From NCBI GenBank assembly GCA_024508675.1, contig JANINQ010000021.1, forward strand, positions 496,001-560,000: DNA of 64,000 bases, written 5' to 3'. The notes beneath the pieces were generated by a model. The model made no database searches. It was not told the origin of the DNA and worked only from the letters and a program-made list of their open reading frames with translations. The stretch is from Afipia sp. GTDB taxonomy: Bacteria; Pseudomonadota; Alphaproteobacteria; Rhizobiales; Xanthobacteraceae. A program made the translations under genes and the position numbers. Positions 42,822 to 52,012 of the stretch are shown one piece after another (positions within the stretch are counted from its first letter, which is position 1; every line of letters begins with the position of its first letter).

Positions 42822-44105
42822 TTAGCGCCGAAGTGTTTCCAGAATCTCCTGCGCGACATCGATGCGCACCGTGCCGCGCTCGACCAGCACCTTGGCGACA
42901 GCATCGACCTCATCGCCGATGGCTCCGGCCATGATCGCGATGTTCTGTGCATGCAGTGCCATGTGGCCGGACTGGATACCTACCGTGGCGAGCGCTTTCA
43001 GCGCCGAGAAATTCTGCGCCAGCCCCACCGCCGCGATGATGCGTGCCAGCCGTTCCGCCGTGGTGACGCCGAGAATCTTCAGGCAGGCTTGCGCAGTCGG
43101 ATGAATTTTCGTCGCACCGCCGATCAGGCCGACGGCGAGCGGCAGTTCGATCGAGCCGGAGAGATGGCCGTCACTGGTGATCTCGTAGCGCGTCAGGCTG
43201 GTGTAGCGCCCGCTGCGCGCCGCGAAAGCATGTGCGCCCGCTTCCACCGCACGGGTATCGTTGCCGGTGGCAAGGATGACGGCGCTGATGCCGTTCATGA
43301 TGCCCTTGTTGTGGGTGGCGGCGCGATATGGATCGGCTTCGGCGAACTGATAGGCGCTGATGATGCCGTCGCGTACACTCTCGCCGCCGATGTCGTCCAG
43401 TTTCCACACCGCATGGGCGCGCGCCAGACGGCGATCCGCCAGATTGGACAGGATGCGCAGGAATACGCGCCCGCCGCTCCATGAGGCGATATGCGGCGCG
43501 ATTTTCTCGGCCATGGTGTTGACCGCGTTGGCGCCCATCGCGTCGCGGGTATCGACGATTAGGTGCGTAATGACCATTGGCCCGCCGAGCGTGTCGAGAA
43601 TCCGTACCTCGACATCGCGGAAACCGCCGCCGAGCTTCACCAGCAGCGGATCGCAGGCATCGCAGATCGTCTTGATCTCGTCGCGCTTCTCCAGAAGACG
43701 CAGCCGCGCGGCATAGGGATCGGGCACATCGACGGCCTGCACCTGCGCGATCATCAGCGTGCCGGAGACGGATGTGGTGAAGCCGTTATCGTAAGTCTGG
43801 CGCGCGGCATTGCAGACCGCCGCGACAACCGACGATTCTTCCGTCGCCATCGGGATCAGCACGTCCTCGCCGTCGACCTTCACATTGGTCGCGATGCCGA
43901 TCGGCACATTCATGGTGGCGACGACGTTTTCGATCATCTTGTCCGCGAGCGGCGGCGGCAGGTTGCCCATGTCGGCGAGATGCGCTGTGGTCGCGGCATC
44001 GAGGCCCGCGAACGAAGCGACAAGATCGAGCCGCTCCTGCGGCGACTTGCGGTGAAATCCGGCGATCCGCGACGAGCGGTTCGCGCCATGTCTGGCAGCA
44101 GTCAT
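42822..44105 (-). CDS. mvaA: Class II hydroxymethylglutaryl-CoA reductase (degradative type)
   Basis: 427-residue enzyme that interconverts mevalonate and HMG-CoA. The catalytic residues match Pseudomonas mevalonii by number: K267 (THNKGIMNG), D283 (ATGNDTR) and H381 (QSGHMALH). The acidic pair in ATEESSVVAA is E89-E90. DAMGANAVNTMAE (188-200) is the class II nucleotide-site segment. Alphaproteobacteria normally make isoprenoids by the MEP route, so oxidation of mevalonate for catabolism is the likely direction. It is divergent from the MocR regulator by 89-125 bases. No HMG-CoA lyase is nearby. Confidence 0.94.
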   Translation of the reverse strand: MTAARHGANRSSRIAGFHRKSPQERLDLVASFAGLDAATTAHLADMGNLPPPLADKMIENVVATMNVPIGIATNVKVDGEDVLIPMATEESSVVAAVCNAARQTYDNGFTTSVSGTLMIAQVQAVDVPDPYAARLRLLEKRDEIKTICDACDPLLVKLGGGFRDVEVRILDTLGGPMVITHLIVDTRDAMGANAVNTMAEKIAPHIASWSGGRVFLRILSNLADRRLARAHAVWKLDDIGGESVRDGIISAYQFAEADPYRAATHNKGIMNGISAVILATGNDTRAVEAGAHAFAARSGRYTSLTRYEITSDGHLSGSIELPLAVGLIGGATKIHPTAQACLKILGVTTAERLARIIAAVGLAQNFSALKALATVGIQSGHMALHAQNIAIMAGAIGDEVDAVAKVLVERGTVRIDVAQEILETLRR

Positions 44106-44174
44106 TCTTCAGCGTCTCCCGAACCGAGGTCCTCTTGAGGGGATTTTCGGTTGCGGAAACTGTATGGTGATGGG

Positions 44175-44240
44175 GGTACACCACAAGGAACACTTTGCAC
44201 AATTTGGGGAAGGTCCGTACCATTCGAAACATGGGTACAG
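44175..44240. promoter_or_regulatory. Repeated GGTAC motifs in the HMG-CoA reductase / MocR promoter
   Basis: GGGGTACACC (44173-44182) and GGGTACAG (44233-44240) in direct orientation, with CGTACC (44216-44221) inverted between them. Direct GTAC-containing repeats are typical of MocR-type operators (recalled pattern). They lie across both possible starts of the regulator. Confidence 0.5.
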
Positions 44241-45634
44241 TTCAGTCAAACAACGGCGCGGCGCGGTCGCGTATCGAGACCATCGCCGATGAAATCGTTG
44301 CGAGAATCGAACGTGGTGCGCTCCGGCCCGGCGAGCGCCTGCCTTCGATCCGCGGCGCATCGGAACTGTTCGGCGCATCCAAGAATACCATTGTCGATGC
44401 CTACGACCGGCTGGTGGCCTCGGGCCAGATCGAGAGCAAGCCCGGCTCCGGATTCTATGTCTCCACGCATCGTCCCAAGCGCGCAGAGGCTGTCGAACCC
44501 GCCAAGGTCGGCGCGGTGGACAGCGTCTGGCTGCTGCGCGAGCAACTGGAAAAGCGTTACGAGGTGCGCGTCGGCGACGGCCGCCCACCCGCAGCCTGGA
44601 TGGAAGGCTCCGAAGTTGGACCTTATTTGCGCCCGGTGAGCCGCCCCGGCCAGCGCAGCCTGCCGGAAAGCTACGGCAGTCCCTACGGCCTCTTGCCGCT
44701 GCGCCAGCGCATCGCGGGTCTTCTGGCGGAGCGATCGATCGGCGCGGAGCCGACGCAGGTTCTGCTGACGCAAGGCGCGAATGACGCGCTCGACATGATC
44801 GTGCGCCAGCATGTTGAACCCGGCGATCCGGTTCTTGTCGACAGCCCCGGCTACTATCCGCTGTTCGGAAAATTGCGGCTCGCGAAAGCGCGCCTGATCG
44901 GCGTGCGGCGAACCGCCGACGGCCCCGACCCGGACGATCTTGCCGCGAAAGCCGCCAGCACCGGCGCACGAATATTTTTCACCCAGTCGCTGGCACACAA
45001 TCCAACCGGCTGCTCGATCACGCTGCCCGTCGCCTACCGGCTGCTGCGCACCGCGACCGAGCACAATCTGCGCATTGTCGATTCCGATCCGTTTGCCGAT
45101 GTGCTGTCGAACACCAGCCCTCGCCTCGCCGCGCTCGATCAGCTCGACCGCGTGATCTATGTCGGCACCTTCGCCAAGACCCTTTCCGCCAGCCTGCGCT
45201 CGGGCTACATCGCCGCGAACGCCGAGACCATCGCGCGGCTCGCCGATCTGAAGATGATCACGCGCGCGAACAGCTCTGGTTATATCGAGCAGATCATCTA
45301 CGATCTCATCACCAGCGGACGTTATCGCGGCCATCTCAAGCGGCTGATCGGACGCATCGAAGCGGCGACCACGCAGGCCAACGATGCGTTGTCGCGGCTC
45401 GGCCTGCCGGTGTTCGGCCAACCGCGGGGCGGCTTCTACATGTGGTGCGAGCTGCCCTCACATATCGACGACACGCAGTTGTCGCGCGTGGCCGCCGAAC
45501 GCAGCATTCTTCTGGCACCGGGATCGGCATTCAATCCGGATGCAACGCCCGCCCCGCCCGCCATGCGCGTCAACATCGCCCATGTCGGCGATCCGCGTTT
45601 CGCGAGCTTCATGGCGGAGCATCGGGCGCCGTAA
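44195..45634 (+). CDS. MocR-family regulator: GntR DNA-binding domain fused to PLP aminotransferase
   Basis: Up to 479 residues. The winged helix is at about 25-85 (PGERLPSIRGASELFGASKNTIVDAYDRLVASGQIESKPGSGFYVS). A class I aminotransferase fold follows from about residue 125, with the PLP lysine K328 in GTFAKTLSASLRSGYI and the DSDPF PLP-ring contact. Two starts are possible: TTG at 44195 has AAGGA five bases upstream, while ATG at 44231 lacks a well-spaced site but gives a more usual N-terminus. The gene is divergent from the HMG-CoA reductase and is the obvious regulator of it, perhaps sensing an amino compound through PLP. Confidence 0.92.
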   Translation: MHNLGKVRTIRNMGTVQSNNGAARSRIETIADEIVARIERGALRPGERLPSIRGASELFGASKNTIVDAYDRLVASGQIESKPGSGFYVSTHRPKRAEAVEPAKVGAVDSVWLLREQLEKRYEVRVGDGRPPAAWMEGSEVGPYLRPVSRPGQRSLPESYGSPYGLLPLRQRIAGLLAERSIGAEPTQVLLTQGANDALDMIVRQHVEPGDPVLVDSPGYYPLFGKLRLAKARLIGVRRTADGPDPDDLAAKAASTGARIFFTQSLAHNPTGCSITLPVAYRLLRTATEHNLRIVDSDPFADVLSNTSPRLAALDQLDRVIYVGTFAKTLSASLRSGYIAANAETIARLADLKMITRANSSGYIEQIIYDLITSGRYRGHLKRLIGRIEAATTQANDALSRLGLPVFGQPRGGFYMWCELPSHIDDTQLSRVAAERSILLAPGSAFNPDATPAPPAMRVNIAHVGDPRFASFMAEHRAP

Positions 45635-45643
45635 TGCACACGA

Positions 45644-47533
45644 TTACTTCGCAAGAAACCCGATGGAAATCCACGGAAACGCCGCGACCACGATCAGGCC
45701 GACCAGCAGCGCGAGCAGATAGCCCCAAATTGGCCGGATGCCTTCCGCAGGATCGACGCGCCCGATAGCGCAGGCGGCGTAATAGCCGACACCGAAGGGC
45801 GGCGCGAACAGACCGATGCCCATGGCAAGGATCACAATCATCGCGTAGTGCACTTCATGCACGCCGACAGCATGGGCAATCGGAAACAGAAGCGGTCCGA
45901 ACAGCACGATCGCGGGGATGCCTTCCAGCACGCTGCCCAGGATCATGAACGCAACAATCGACACCGCGATAAAGATCGCAGGACCGCCGGGAAGTCCGGT
46001 CATCGCAGCAGCCAGCGAGCGCGAGAAGCCGGACTGAGTCAGTCCCCACGCCATGCCGGTCGCCGTGCCGATGATGAGCAGGATCGCGCCGGATAGCGAG
46101 GCCGTCTCCACCAGCATGGGAATCAAACGGCCCCAGTCAAACTGGCGATAGATCAGGAGACCGGCAAGGATCGTGAACACAATGCCAATGGTCGAGACCT
46201 CTGTCGCAGTCGCAACGCCCTCCACCACCGCGGCGCGGATCACGAACGGCAGCGCCAGCGCCGGCAGCGCGATTACGAAAGTGCGCAGGATGCGCGCCGC
46301 CGATGCCCGCTCGACATGACTGAGGTCTTCATTGCGGTAGCGCCACCACACCAGCCCCGACAGCGTGACTGCCAGCACCAGCCCCGGCAGCAATCCGCCG
46401 GTGAACAAAGCCGCAATCGAGACGCCGGTCACCGAGCCAATGGTGATCAACACAAGGCTCGGCGGAATGGTTTCGGTCTGCGCGCCGGTTGCCGCGAGCA
46501 AGGCGACAAGATCGCCGGGCTTGGCTCCGCGCTCCTTCATCTCGGGAAACAGCACCGGCGCGACAGCGGCCATGTCGGCGGCTTTCGAGCCGGAAATGCC
46601 GGACACCAGATACATTGCGCCGATCAGCACATAATGCAGCCCGCCACGCACATGACCGAGCAGGCTTGCCAGAAACGCCACCATCGCCCGCGCCATGCCG
46701 GTCATTTCGATCAGCAGGCCGAGGAAGACGAACAGCGGCACCGCGAGCAGGATCAGATGGCTCATGCCCTCATCCATGCGGCCCACCAGCACCATCGGCG
46801 GCGTATGCGTTGTCAGCACGAGATAACCGAAAATCGAAAGCCCGAACGCGAACGCAATCGGCACACCGGCGAAGACGCACAGCGCCACCACGCCGACAAA
46901 GAAGATGATCAGGTTGAGATTGCCGAGCGGCCGCAACACCGGCTGCAGGAACCAGAATGCCGCGAGGATCGCCGCCACCGACACCAGCGACAGCACCAGT
47001 TGTTTCTTATCGGTCTGGCGCATCAGGCGCAGCAGCGCGAACAGCACCATCAGGCAGATACCCACCGGCAACGCCGCCGCACGCCACGAATTTGGAATCT
47101 GCAGCGCAGGCGTGGTGATGAAGCTCTCTTCGTAGGCATATTCATACGACGGCCAGACGATCATCAGCAGGAATGCCAGCGCGGCCCATGTGCCGACCAT
47201 ATCGAGAAATGCGCGCGGCCCCGGCTGGCACTTGGCGACAATGGCCGTCATCCGCATGTGCTCGGCGCGACGGAATGCCACTACCGCACCGAACATCGCA
47301 AGCCAGAGAAACAGGATCGATGCCAGCTCGTCCGACCAGATCAGCGGACTGCGAAAGCCGTAACGCGAGACGACTCCTGCGAACAGGATGACGATTTCCG
47401 CGACCACGAGCAGCGCAGCCGGAATTTCGACCAGCCAGCCGAGCGCAGCCTCGGCCGATTGCAGCCAGCGTTGCAAGGACGTGGCTGGAACAGCCACATC
47501 CGTCGCGGACGCAGAAGTGCTCGCGTGGGCCAT
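45644..47533 (-). CDS. dctQM: TRAP transporter, fused small and large membrane subunits (DctQM)
   Basis: 629-residue fusion. Residues 1-185 are the four-helix DctQ part, with SRYGFRSPLIWSDELASILFLWLAMFGAVVAFRRAEHMRM as its signature. Residues 200-629 are DctM, with the start FFVGVVALCVFAGVPIAFAFGLSIFG and the ISGSKAADMAAVAPVLFPEMKERG motif. Secondary, sodium-driven import of a carboxylate is expected. It begins seven bases after dctP, so both are made together. Substrate undetermined; the neighbours suggest a product of mevalonate-type metabolism as a candidate. Confidence 0.92.
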   Translation of the reverse strand: MAHASTSASATDVAVPATSLQRWLQSAEAALGWLVEIPAALLVVAEIVILFAGVVSRYGFRSPLIWSDELASILFLWLAMFGAVVAFRRAEHMRMTAIVAKCQPGPRAFLDMVGTWAALAFLLMIVWPSYEYAYEESFITTPALQIPNSWRAAALPVGICLMVLFALLRLMRQTDKKQLVLSLVSVAAILAAFWFLQPVLRPLGNLNLIIFFVGVVALCVFAGVPIAFAFGLSIFGYLVLTTHTPPMVLVGRMDEGMSHLILLAVPLFVFLGLLIEMTGMARAMVAFLASLLGHVRGGLHYVLIGAMYLVSGISGSKAADMAAVAPVLFPEMKERGAKPGDLVALLAATGAQTETIPPSLVLITIGSVTGVSIAALFTGGLLPGLVLAVTLSGLVWWRYRNEDLSHVERASAARILRTFVIALPALALPFVIRAAVVEGVATATEVSTIGIVFTILAGLLIYRQFDWGRLIPMLVETASLSGAILLIIGTATGMAWGLTQSGFSRSLAAAMTGLPGGPAIFIAVSIVAFMILGSVLEGIPAIVLFGPLLFPIAHAVGVHEVHYAMIVILAMGIGLFAPPFGVGYYAACAIGRVDPAEGIRPIWGYLLALLVGLIVVAAFPWISIGFLAK

Positions 47534-47540
47534 CGCAGGA

Positions 47541-48575
47541 TCAGGTCAGCTTGCCGGCGTTCTTTTCCAGGATCGCCCAGGCCTCGTCGCCATACTTGGC
47601 TTTCCATTCTGCATAGAATCCGGCCTGACGCAGCTTCTCGCGGAACGGCTTGAGGTCGGGCTGATTGAACGTGAAGCCCTTGGCGGCAAGTTCGGTCTGC
47701 AGGTTCGCGTTCAGCTTCTCGGTGTCCTCGCGCGCCTTCATGCCCGCGCCGTTGATGTTCTTCGCGACAATGGTGCGGACATCTTCCGGCAGCCGCTCCC
47801 ATGCGCGGCGGTTGGCGAGGAACCAGTAGCCGTCCCACATGTGGTTGGTCAGCGAGCAATACTTCTGCACTTCGTACAGCTTCGCGGTCGAAATCAGCGC
47901 CAGCGGATTCTCCTGCCCTTCGACGATCTTGGTCTGCAGCGCTGAGTAAACTTCGTTGAAGTTGATCGAAGCCGGCGCGGCATCGAACGCCTTGAACATC
48001 GAGGTCCACAGCGGCGAGACCGGCACGCGGATCTTGAAGCCTTTATAATCTTCCGGCGTGTTGATCGGCTTGGTCGATGACGTGGTCTGGCGGAAGCCGT
48101 TGTCCCAGATCTTCTCCATCACCACGAGGTTGGCCTTGGTGATCTGCGCCCGGATATAGGCGCCGAGGTCACCGTCCATCGCCTTCCACACCGCCGGATA
48201 ATCCGGGAATGCAAAACCGATGCCGTTAATCGAGGCAGCCGGAACCAGCGTCGCCAGAATAAGGCCGGACAGTGTGAAGAACTCGACGCCGCCGGAGCGG
48301 ATCTGGCTCAGCATGTCGGTGTCGGAGCCGAGCTGGCTCGACGGGAAAATCTGGATGTCTACGCGGCCATTGGTTTCCTGCTTGATGGCAGCGGACATCT
48401 CGCGGGAACGCACATTGATCGGATGCGTGTCCGGCAGGTTGTTGGCGAATTTATAGACAAACTCGGCCTGCTGGGCCCGCGCGACCAAAGGCGCGCCAAT
48501 GCCGGCCATCATGGTCGCGGCGGCTGAAGATTTAAGCAAGGTACGGCGCGAGATGGTACGGGTCGAGATAGTCAT
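47541..48575 (-). CDS. dctP: TRAP transporter, periplasmic binding protein DctP
   Basis: 344-residue solute receptor. The leader has a twin-arginine pattern (ISRRTLLKSSAAATMM) and ends near LVARAQQ, so export by the Tat route is likely. The mature fold includes FKFANNLPDTHPINVRSREMSAAI-like N-terminus and the conserved selectivity-helix arginine region around KGFKIRVPVSPLWTSMFKAFDAAPASINFNEVYSALQTKIVEGQENPLALI (about 175-225), where the R in KIRV is the carboxylate-clamping residue. First gene of dctP-dctQM. Confidence 0.92.
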   Translation of the reverse strand: MTISTRTISRRTLLKSSAAATMMAGIGAPLVARAQQAEFVYKFANNLPDTHPINVRSREMSAAIKQETNGRVDIQIFPSSQLGSDTDMLSQIRSGGVEFFTLSGLILATLVPAASINGIGFAFPDYPAVWKAMDGDLGAYIRAQITKANLVVMEKIWDNGFRQTTSSTKPINTPEDYKGFKIRVPVSPLWTSMFKAFDAAPASINFNEVYSALQTKIVEGQENPLALISTAKLYEVQKYCSLTNHMWDGYWFLANRRAWERLPEDVRTIVAKNINGAGMKAREDTEKLNANLQTELAAKGFTFNQPDLKPFREKLRQAGFYAEWKAKYGDEAWAILEKNAGKLT

Positions 48576-48908
48576 GGGCCTACTCCCTGGGGACGTGTTC
48601 TTGTTGCTTCTTGATCGGAAGCCGACCGGCGCAGATCATCCAGAATGCGACAAAATGTCAAACCGTCCGTGCGCAAATTTTGCGCGTACGCACAGCGAGC
48701 GAAGGCGACGGCATCTGCGATTCTTTCGGCATCGCAACATTAACTCGCGGCAACATTCTACAGCTCGCCGCCGCCGGATGATTTCGTTTCAAACGCTGCA
48801 CTGTCCAATCATCCGATCTTTGCTTGACTTGAACTTGTCTCGCCAGCAGTCTGTCGGCGCAAATAAAAAGCATCGAACACGAATTCGCATGCATTAGGGA
48901 GAAACGTC
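48576..48908. other. Divergent intergenic region dctP / ABC binding protein, no gene
   Basis: 333 bases between two outward-facing transport operons. Apart from the palindrome at 48671-48685 and presumed promoters, I see no gene. A possible short leftward frame here has no supporting features. Confidence 0.6.
48671..48685. promoter_or_regulatory. Palindrome GCGCAAA-T-TTTGCGC between two transporter operons
   Basis: Perfect seven-base arms around one T in the divergent gap, flanked by GT and GTACGCAC. A plausible shared operator for the TRAP and HAAT operons; the regulator is not identified. Confidence 0.45.
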
Positions 48909-50126
48909 ATGAAGCCATTTCTCAGCCTGCTCGCCACGGCGAGCATCGTCGGCGCCGGCACTCTTCTCGGCCCGGTTCCGGCCTCTGCCCAACAAACCAT
49001 CAAGATCGGCGTTCCGACCTCGGTTCAGTTGCAGGTCGGGCGCGACACGCAGAACGCCATCAAGATGGCCATCGAAGACATCAACAGCAAAGGCGGCCTT
49101 ATCGGGCGCAAGCTGGAGATGGTCGCAGCGGACGAAACCGAAAACCCCGAACAGGGCATCGCCGCAATCAAGAAACTTACCGCCGACGAAAAGGTCGACG
49201 TGCTGATCGGCGGCTACACCAGCGGCGTGACGCTGGCACAGTTGCCGCACATCGCGAACGCAAAGACGATTTATCTCGGTGTCGGCGCGGCGTCTCCTGC
49301 GATCACGGCGAAGGTGAAGGCCGACTACGAAAACTACAAATACATCTTCCGCGTCTCGCCGATCCACGCCGGTCATCAGGCTCGCGCGCTGGTGGACTTC
49401 ATCAACGGCAAGCTCAAGGGCGAGATGGGCCTGAAGAAGGTCGCCATCGTCGGCGAGAACGCCAAGTGGGTGCAGGATCTCGTGCCGATCCTGAAGAAGG
49501 GCGCGGTCGAAGGCGGCACTGAAGTGCCGATGGCCGAATTCTTCGACACCTCGACCTCGGACTTCTCGCCGCTGTTCGCGAAGGTCAAGGCCAGCGGCGC
49601 GCAGTATCTGATCGTGATCCTGTCGCACGCCTCCTCGGATATCTTCGTCAAGCAGTGGCATGACGCGCAGGTGCCGATTCCGATCGGCGGCATCGACGTG
49701 AAGAGCCAGGACGCGGACTTCTTCACCCGCGTGAGCGGCAAGGCGCTGTCGGAAACCGTCGGCCTGTTCGCAACCCGCGCTCCGCTGACGCCGAAGACGA
49801 TCCCGTTCTGGGATGAATTCGTGAAGCGCTTCGGCACCGCTCCTGTCTATACCGGCGTCGGCGCATACGATGCGATCTATGTCTACGCGGATGCAGTGAA
49901 GCGTGCCAATTCGGTCGAGCCGAATGCGGTCATCAAGGAACTCGAGAAGACGGACTATGTCGGCATCGCCGGCAAGATCCAGTTCGACGAGGTCCATGAC
50001 GTCAAGCAGGGACCGGGCCTGCAGAACCTGCTGTTCGCGCAGTGGCAGAAAGACGGCGCACGCATCGTCGTTTGGCCGAAGGCCTCCGAAACCGGGAAGA
50101 TGATCCCGCCGCCCTGGATGAACTGA
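48909..50126 (+). CDS. ABC transporter, branched-chain-type substrate-binding protein (second HAAT system)
   Basis: 405-residue periplasmic binding protein with signal peptide about 1-28 (ending ASAQQ) and ribosome site AGGGAGAAA. The type I fold opens with TIKIGVPTSVQLQVGRDTQNAIKMAIEDINSKGGLIGRKLEMVAADETENPEQGIAAIKKL. The GLIGRKLE stretch is classic for amide/urea and aromatic-acid receptors as well as LivK. First gene of a five-gene importer operon. Substrate not determined. Confidence 0.92.
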   Translation: MKPFLSLLATASIVGAGTLLGPVPASAQQTIKIGVPTSVQLQVGRDTQNAIKMAIEDINSKGGLIGRKLEMVAADETENPEQGIAAIKKLTADEKVDVLIGGYTSGVTLAQLPHIANAKTIYLGVGAASPAITAKVKADYENYKYIFRVSPIHAGHQARALVDFINGKLKGEMGLKKVAIVGENAKWVQDLVPILKKGAVEGGTEVPMAEFFDTSTSDFSPLFAKVKASGAQYLIVILSHASSDIFVKQWHDAQVPIPIGGIDVKSQDADFFTRVSGKALSETVGLFATRAPLTPKTIPFWDEFVKRFGTAPVYTGVGAYDAIYVYADAVKRANSVEPNAVIKELEKTDYVGIAGKIQFDEVHDVKQGPGLQNLLFAQWQKDGARIVVWPKASETGKMIPPPWMN

Positions 50127-50226
50127 ACTGCACTTGACGTCGTAAGAGCGGCGGCTGGTCATGATCTTGCCGGCCGCCGTCCCCGAAGGTTCGCCTTCTT
50201 CTGACGAATAAGACCAGCAGGCGGTT

Positions 50227-51081
50227 ATGCTCGAAATCCTGATCTACGGCGCTGTGTCCAGCGCAATCTATGCGCTGCTCGCCGTGGGCTTCACGCTCAT
50301 CTTCGGCGTGGCCCGTATCCTCAATCTGGCTCACGGCTCGTTTTACGCGCTCGGCGCTTACGCAGCCTATGTCTTCACCTCATTGCTGAATATCCCGCTG
50401 ATCATCGCCGCGCCGCTCGCGGTGCTGCTGGTCGCTGGCTTCGGCGTGCTGATGGAGCGCTTTCTGGTCCGGCCACTTCGCGCCTCGCAGCTCGCCGTGC
50501 TGATGATCACGCTGGCGGTATCGCTTGCGGTGGAACAGGCGCTGTTCATCACCTTCGGTTCCGAATATCGCAATGTCCCCTCCTTCGTGGCCGACAAGAT
50601 TTCGATTGGCGGCGTGGACATCGGCGGACAGCGGCTGCTCGCGCTCATCATGAGCGTGCTGGTGCTGCTGCTGCTCTGGCTGTTCATTCAGCGCACGCGG
50701 CTTGGCGCGGCCATTCTCGCGGTGTCGCAGGACCCGGAAGCCGCACAGTATATGGGCATCCCGACCAACCGCATCTTCTCCATCGTGATGGCGATCTCGG
50801 CAGGCACCGCGGCGTTCGCGGGCGTGCTGGTCTCGCCATTCCTCACGGTGCAGCCGACCATGGGCCTGCTGCCGATGGTGAAAGCCTTCGCTATCGTGAT
50901 CGTCGGCGGACTCGGCTCGATCCCCGGCAGCATCATTGCCTCGCTCATTCTCGGTTACTCGGAAACCATCGTGGCCTATCTGGTCTCGACCTCATGGACC
51001 GAACTCGTATCGCTGGTGGCGGTTGTCATCACTCTGATGATCCGGCCCTCGGGCATTCTCGGGCGACGGGCGGCGTTCTGA
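50227..51081 (+). CDS. ABC transporter permease, LivH-like (second HAAT system)
   Basis: 284-residue permease with eight or so helices. Fingerprint LIFGVARILNLAHGSFYALGAYAAYVF (about 24-50) and coupling segment IVGGLGSIPGSIIASLILGYSET (about 224-246). A one-base gap (51082) precedes the LivM-like gene. It joins the binding protein 100 bases upstream. Confidence 0.93.
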   Translation: MLEILIYGAVSSAIYALLAVGFTLIFGVARILNLAHGSFYALGAYAAYVFTSLLNIPLIIAAPLAVLLVAGFGVLMERFLVRPLRASQLAVLMITLAVSLAVEQALFITFGSEYRNVPSFVADKISIGGVDIGGQRLLALIMSVLVLLLLWLFIQRTRLGAAILAVSQDPEAAQYMGIPTNRIFSIVMAISAGTAAFAGVLVSPFLTVQPTMGLLPMVKAFAIVIVGGLGSIPGSIIASLILGYSETIVAYLVSTSWTELVSLVAVVITLMIRPSGILGRRAAF

Positions 51082-51082
51082 C

Positions 51083-52012
51083 ATGCGGCAGATTTCACTG
51101 ATCGATATCGCCGGCGGAATTGCGGTCATCGCCATTCTCGCCCTCGCCCCGGTGCTGATCTCCAGCAACTATCTCACCGGCGTTCTCACCGTCTGCGTCA
51201 TCTACGGCATCTGGGCCTCGAGCTGGGACTTCATGTCGGGCCTAACCGGGCGCGAGAATTTCGGCCACTCGCTGTTCATCGGCGCGGGCGCCTATACCGC
51301 AGGCTTCCTCGCCACCATCTGGTTCGCAAACCCGTGGTACAGCCTGCCTACCGCAATTATCGTCGCGGTGGCCTTCAGCATCATCGTCGGCTTCCCGACC
51401 CTTCGCCTGCGCGGACCTTACTTCGCGCTGGCCATGCTGTCGGCGTCCGCGATCCTGCAGCGCCTTTGCCTGATCTTCTGGGAGCAGACCGGCGGTGAGG
51501 AAGGCCTCTACGGCCTCGAACCGTTGATACGCAATCCGCTCCACTACTACTGGTTTGTGCTGGCGATCCTCGTCGTCACCGTGATCGTGCTGGTGCTGCT
51601 GGCCCAATCGCACTGGGGCCTTCTGCTGCGGGCCATCCGCGGTGACGAGGCGACCTGTCAGGCGGCGGGCATCAACGTCACGTTCTACAAAATCGCATCG
51701 CTGTCCATCAGCGCGGCCTTCGCCGGGCTGGGCGGCGCGCTGTATGCCCATTACCAGCTTCAGGTCTCCCCGCCGCTGTTCTCCGTCGTGGTGTCCATCA
51801 CAGTCATCATCATGTGTTACGTCGGCGGCATCGGCTCGATCTACGGCGCGGCGGTGGCTGCGATCCTGCTCACGCTGCTCACCGAAATGCTGCGCGGCTT
51901 CGGCGAATATCGGCTGTGGATCTATACCCTGACCCTGATTTTCATTCTGTTCTTCCTTCCCAATGGCCTCGTCGCGCCGCTGTGGCGCAGGCTGACGGAG
52001 CGTTTCCGATGA
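51083..52012 (+). CDS. ABC transporter permease, LivM-like (second HAAT system)
   Basis: 309-residue permease. Contains YGIWASSWDFMSGLTGRENFGHSLFIGAGAYTAGFLA (about 40-76), with GRENFGHS replacing the usual GQxSLGHA, and FAGLGGALYAHYQLQVSPPLFSVVVSITVIIMCYVGGIGSIYGAAVAAILL late. Its TGA stop overlaps the next ATG (ATGA). Confidence 0.92.
   Translation: MRQISLIDIAGGIAVIAILALAPVLISSNYLTGVLTVCVIYGIWASSWDFMSGLTGRENFGHSLFIGAGAYTAGFLATIWFANPWYSLPTAIIVAVAFSIIVGFPTLRLRGPYFALAMLSASAILQRLCLIFWEQTGGEEGLYGLEPLIRNPLHYYWFVLAILVVTVIVLVLLAQSHWGLLLRAIRGDEATCQAAGINVTFYKIASLSISAAFAGLGGALYAHYQLQVSPPLFSVVVSITVIIMCYVGGIGSIYGAAVAAILLTLLTEMLRGFGEYRLWIYTLTLIFILFFLPNGLVAPLWRRLTERFR

Noticed and set aside
42822-48009. 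Several long antisense frames over HMG-CoA reductase, MocR and TRAP genes (e.g. 44246-45421, 46316-47653)
   Set aside because: All overlap well-supported genes, and none has motifs or initiation signals.
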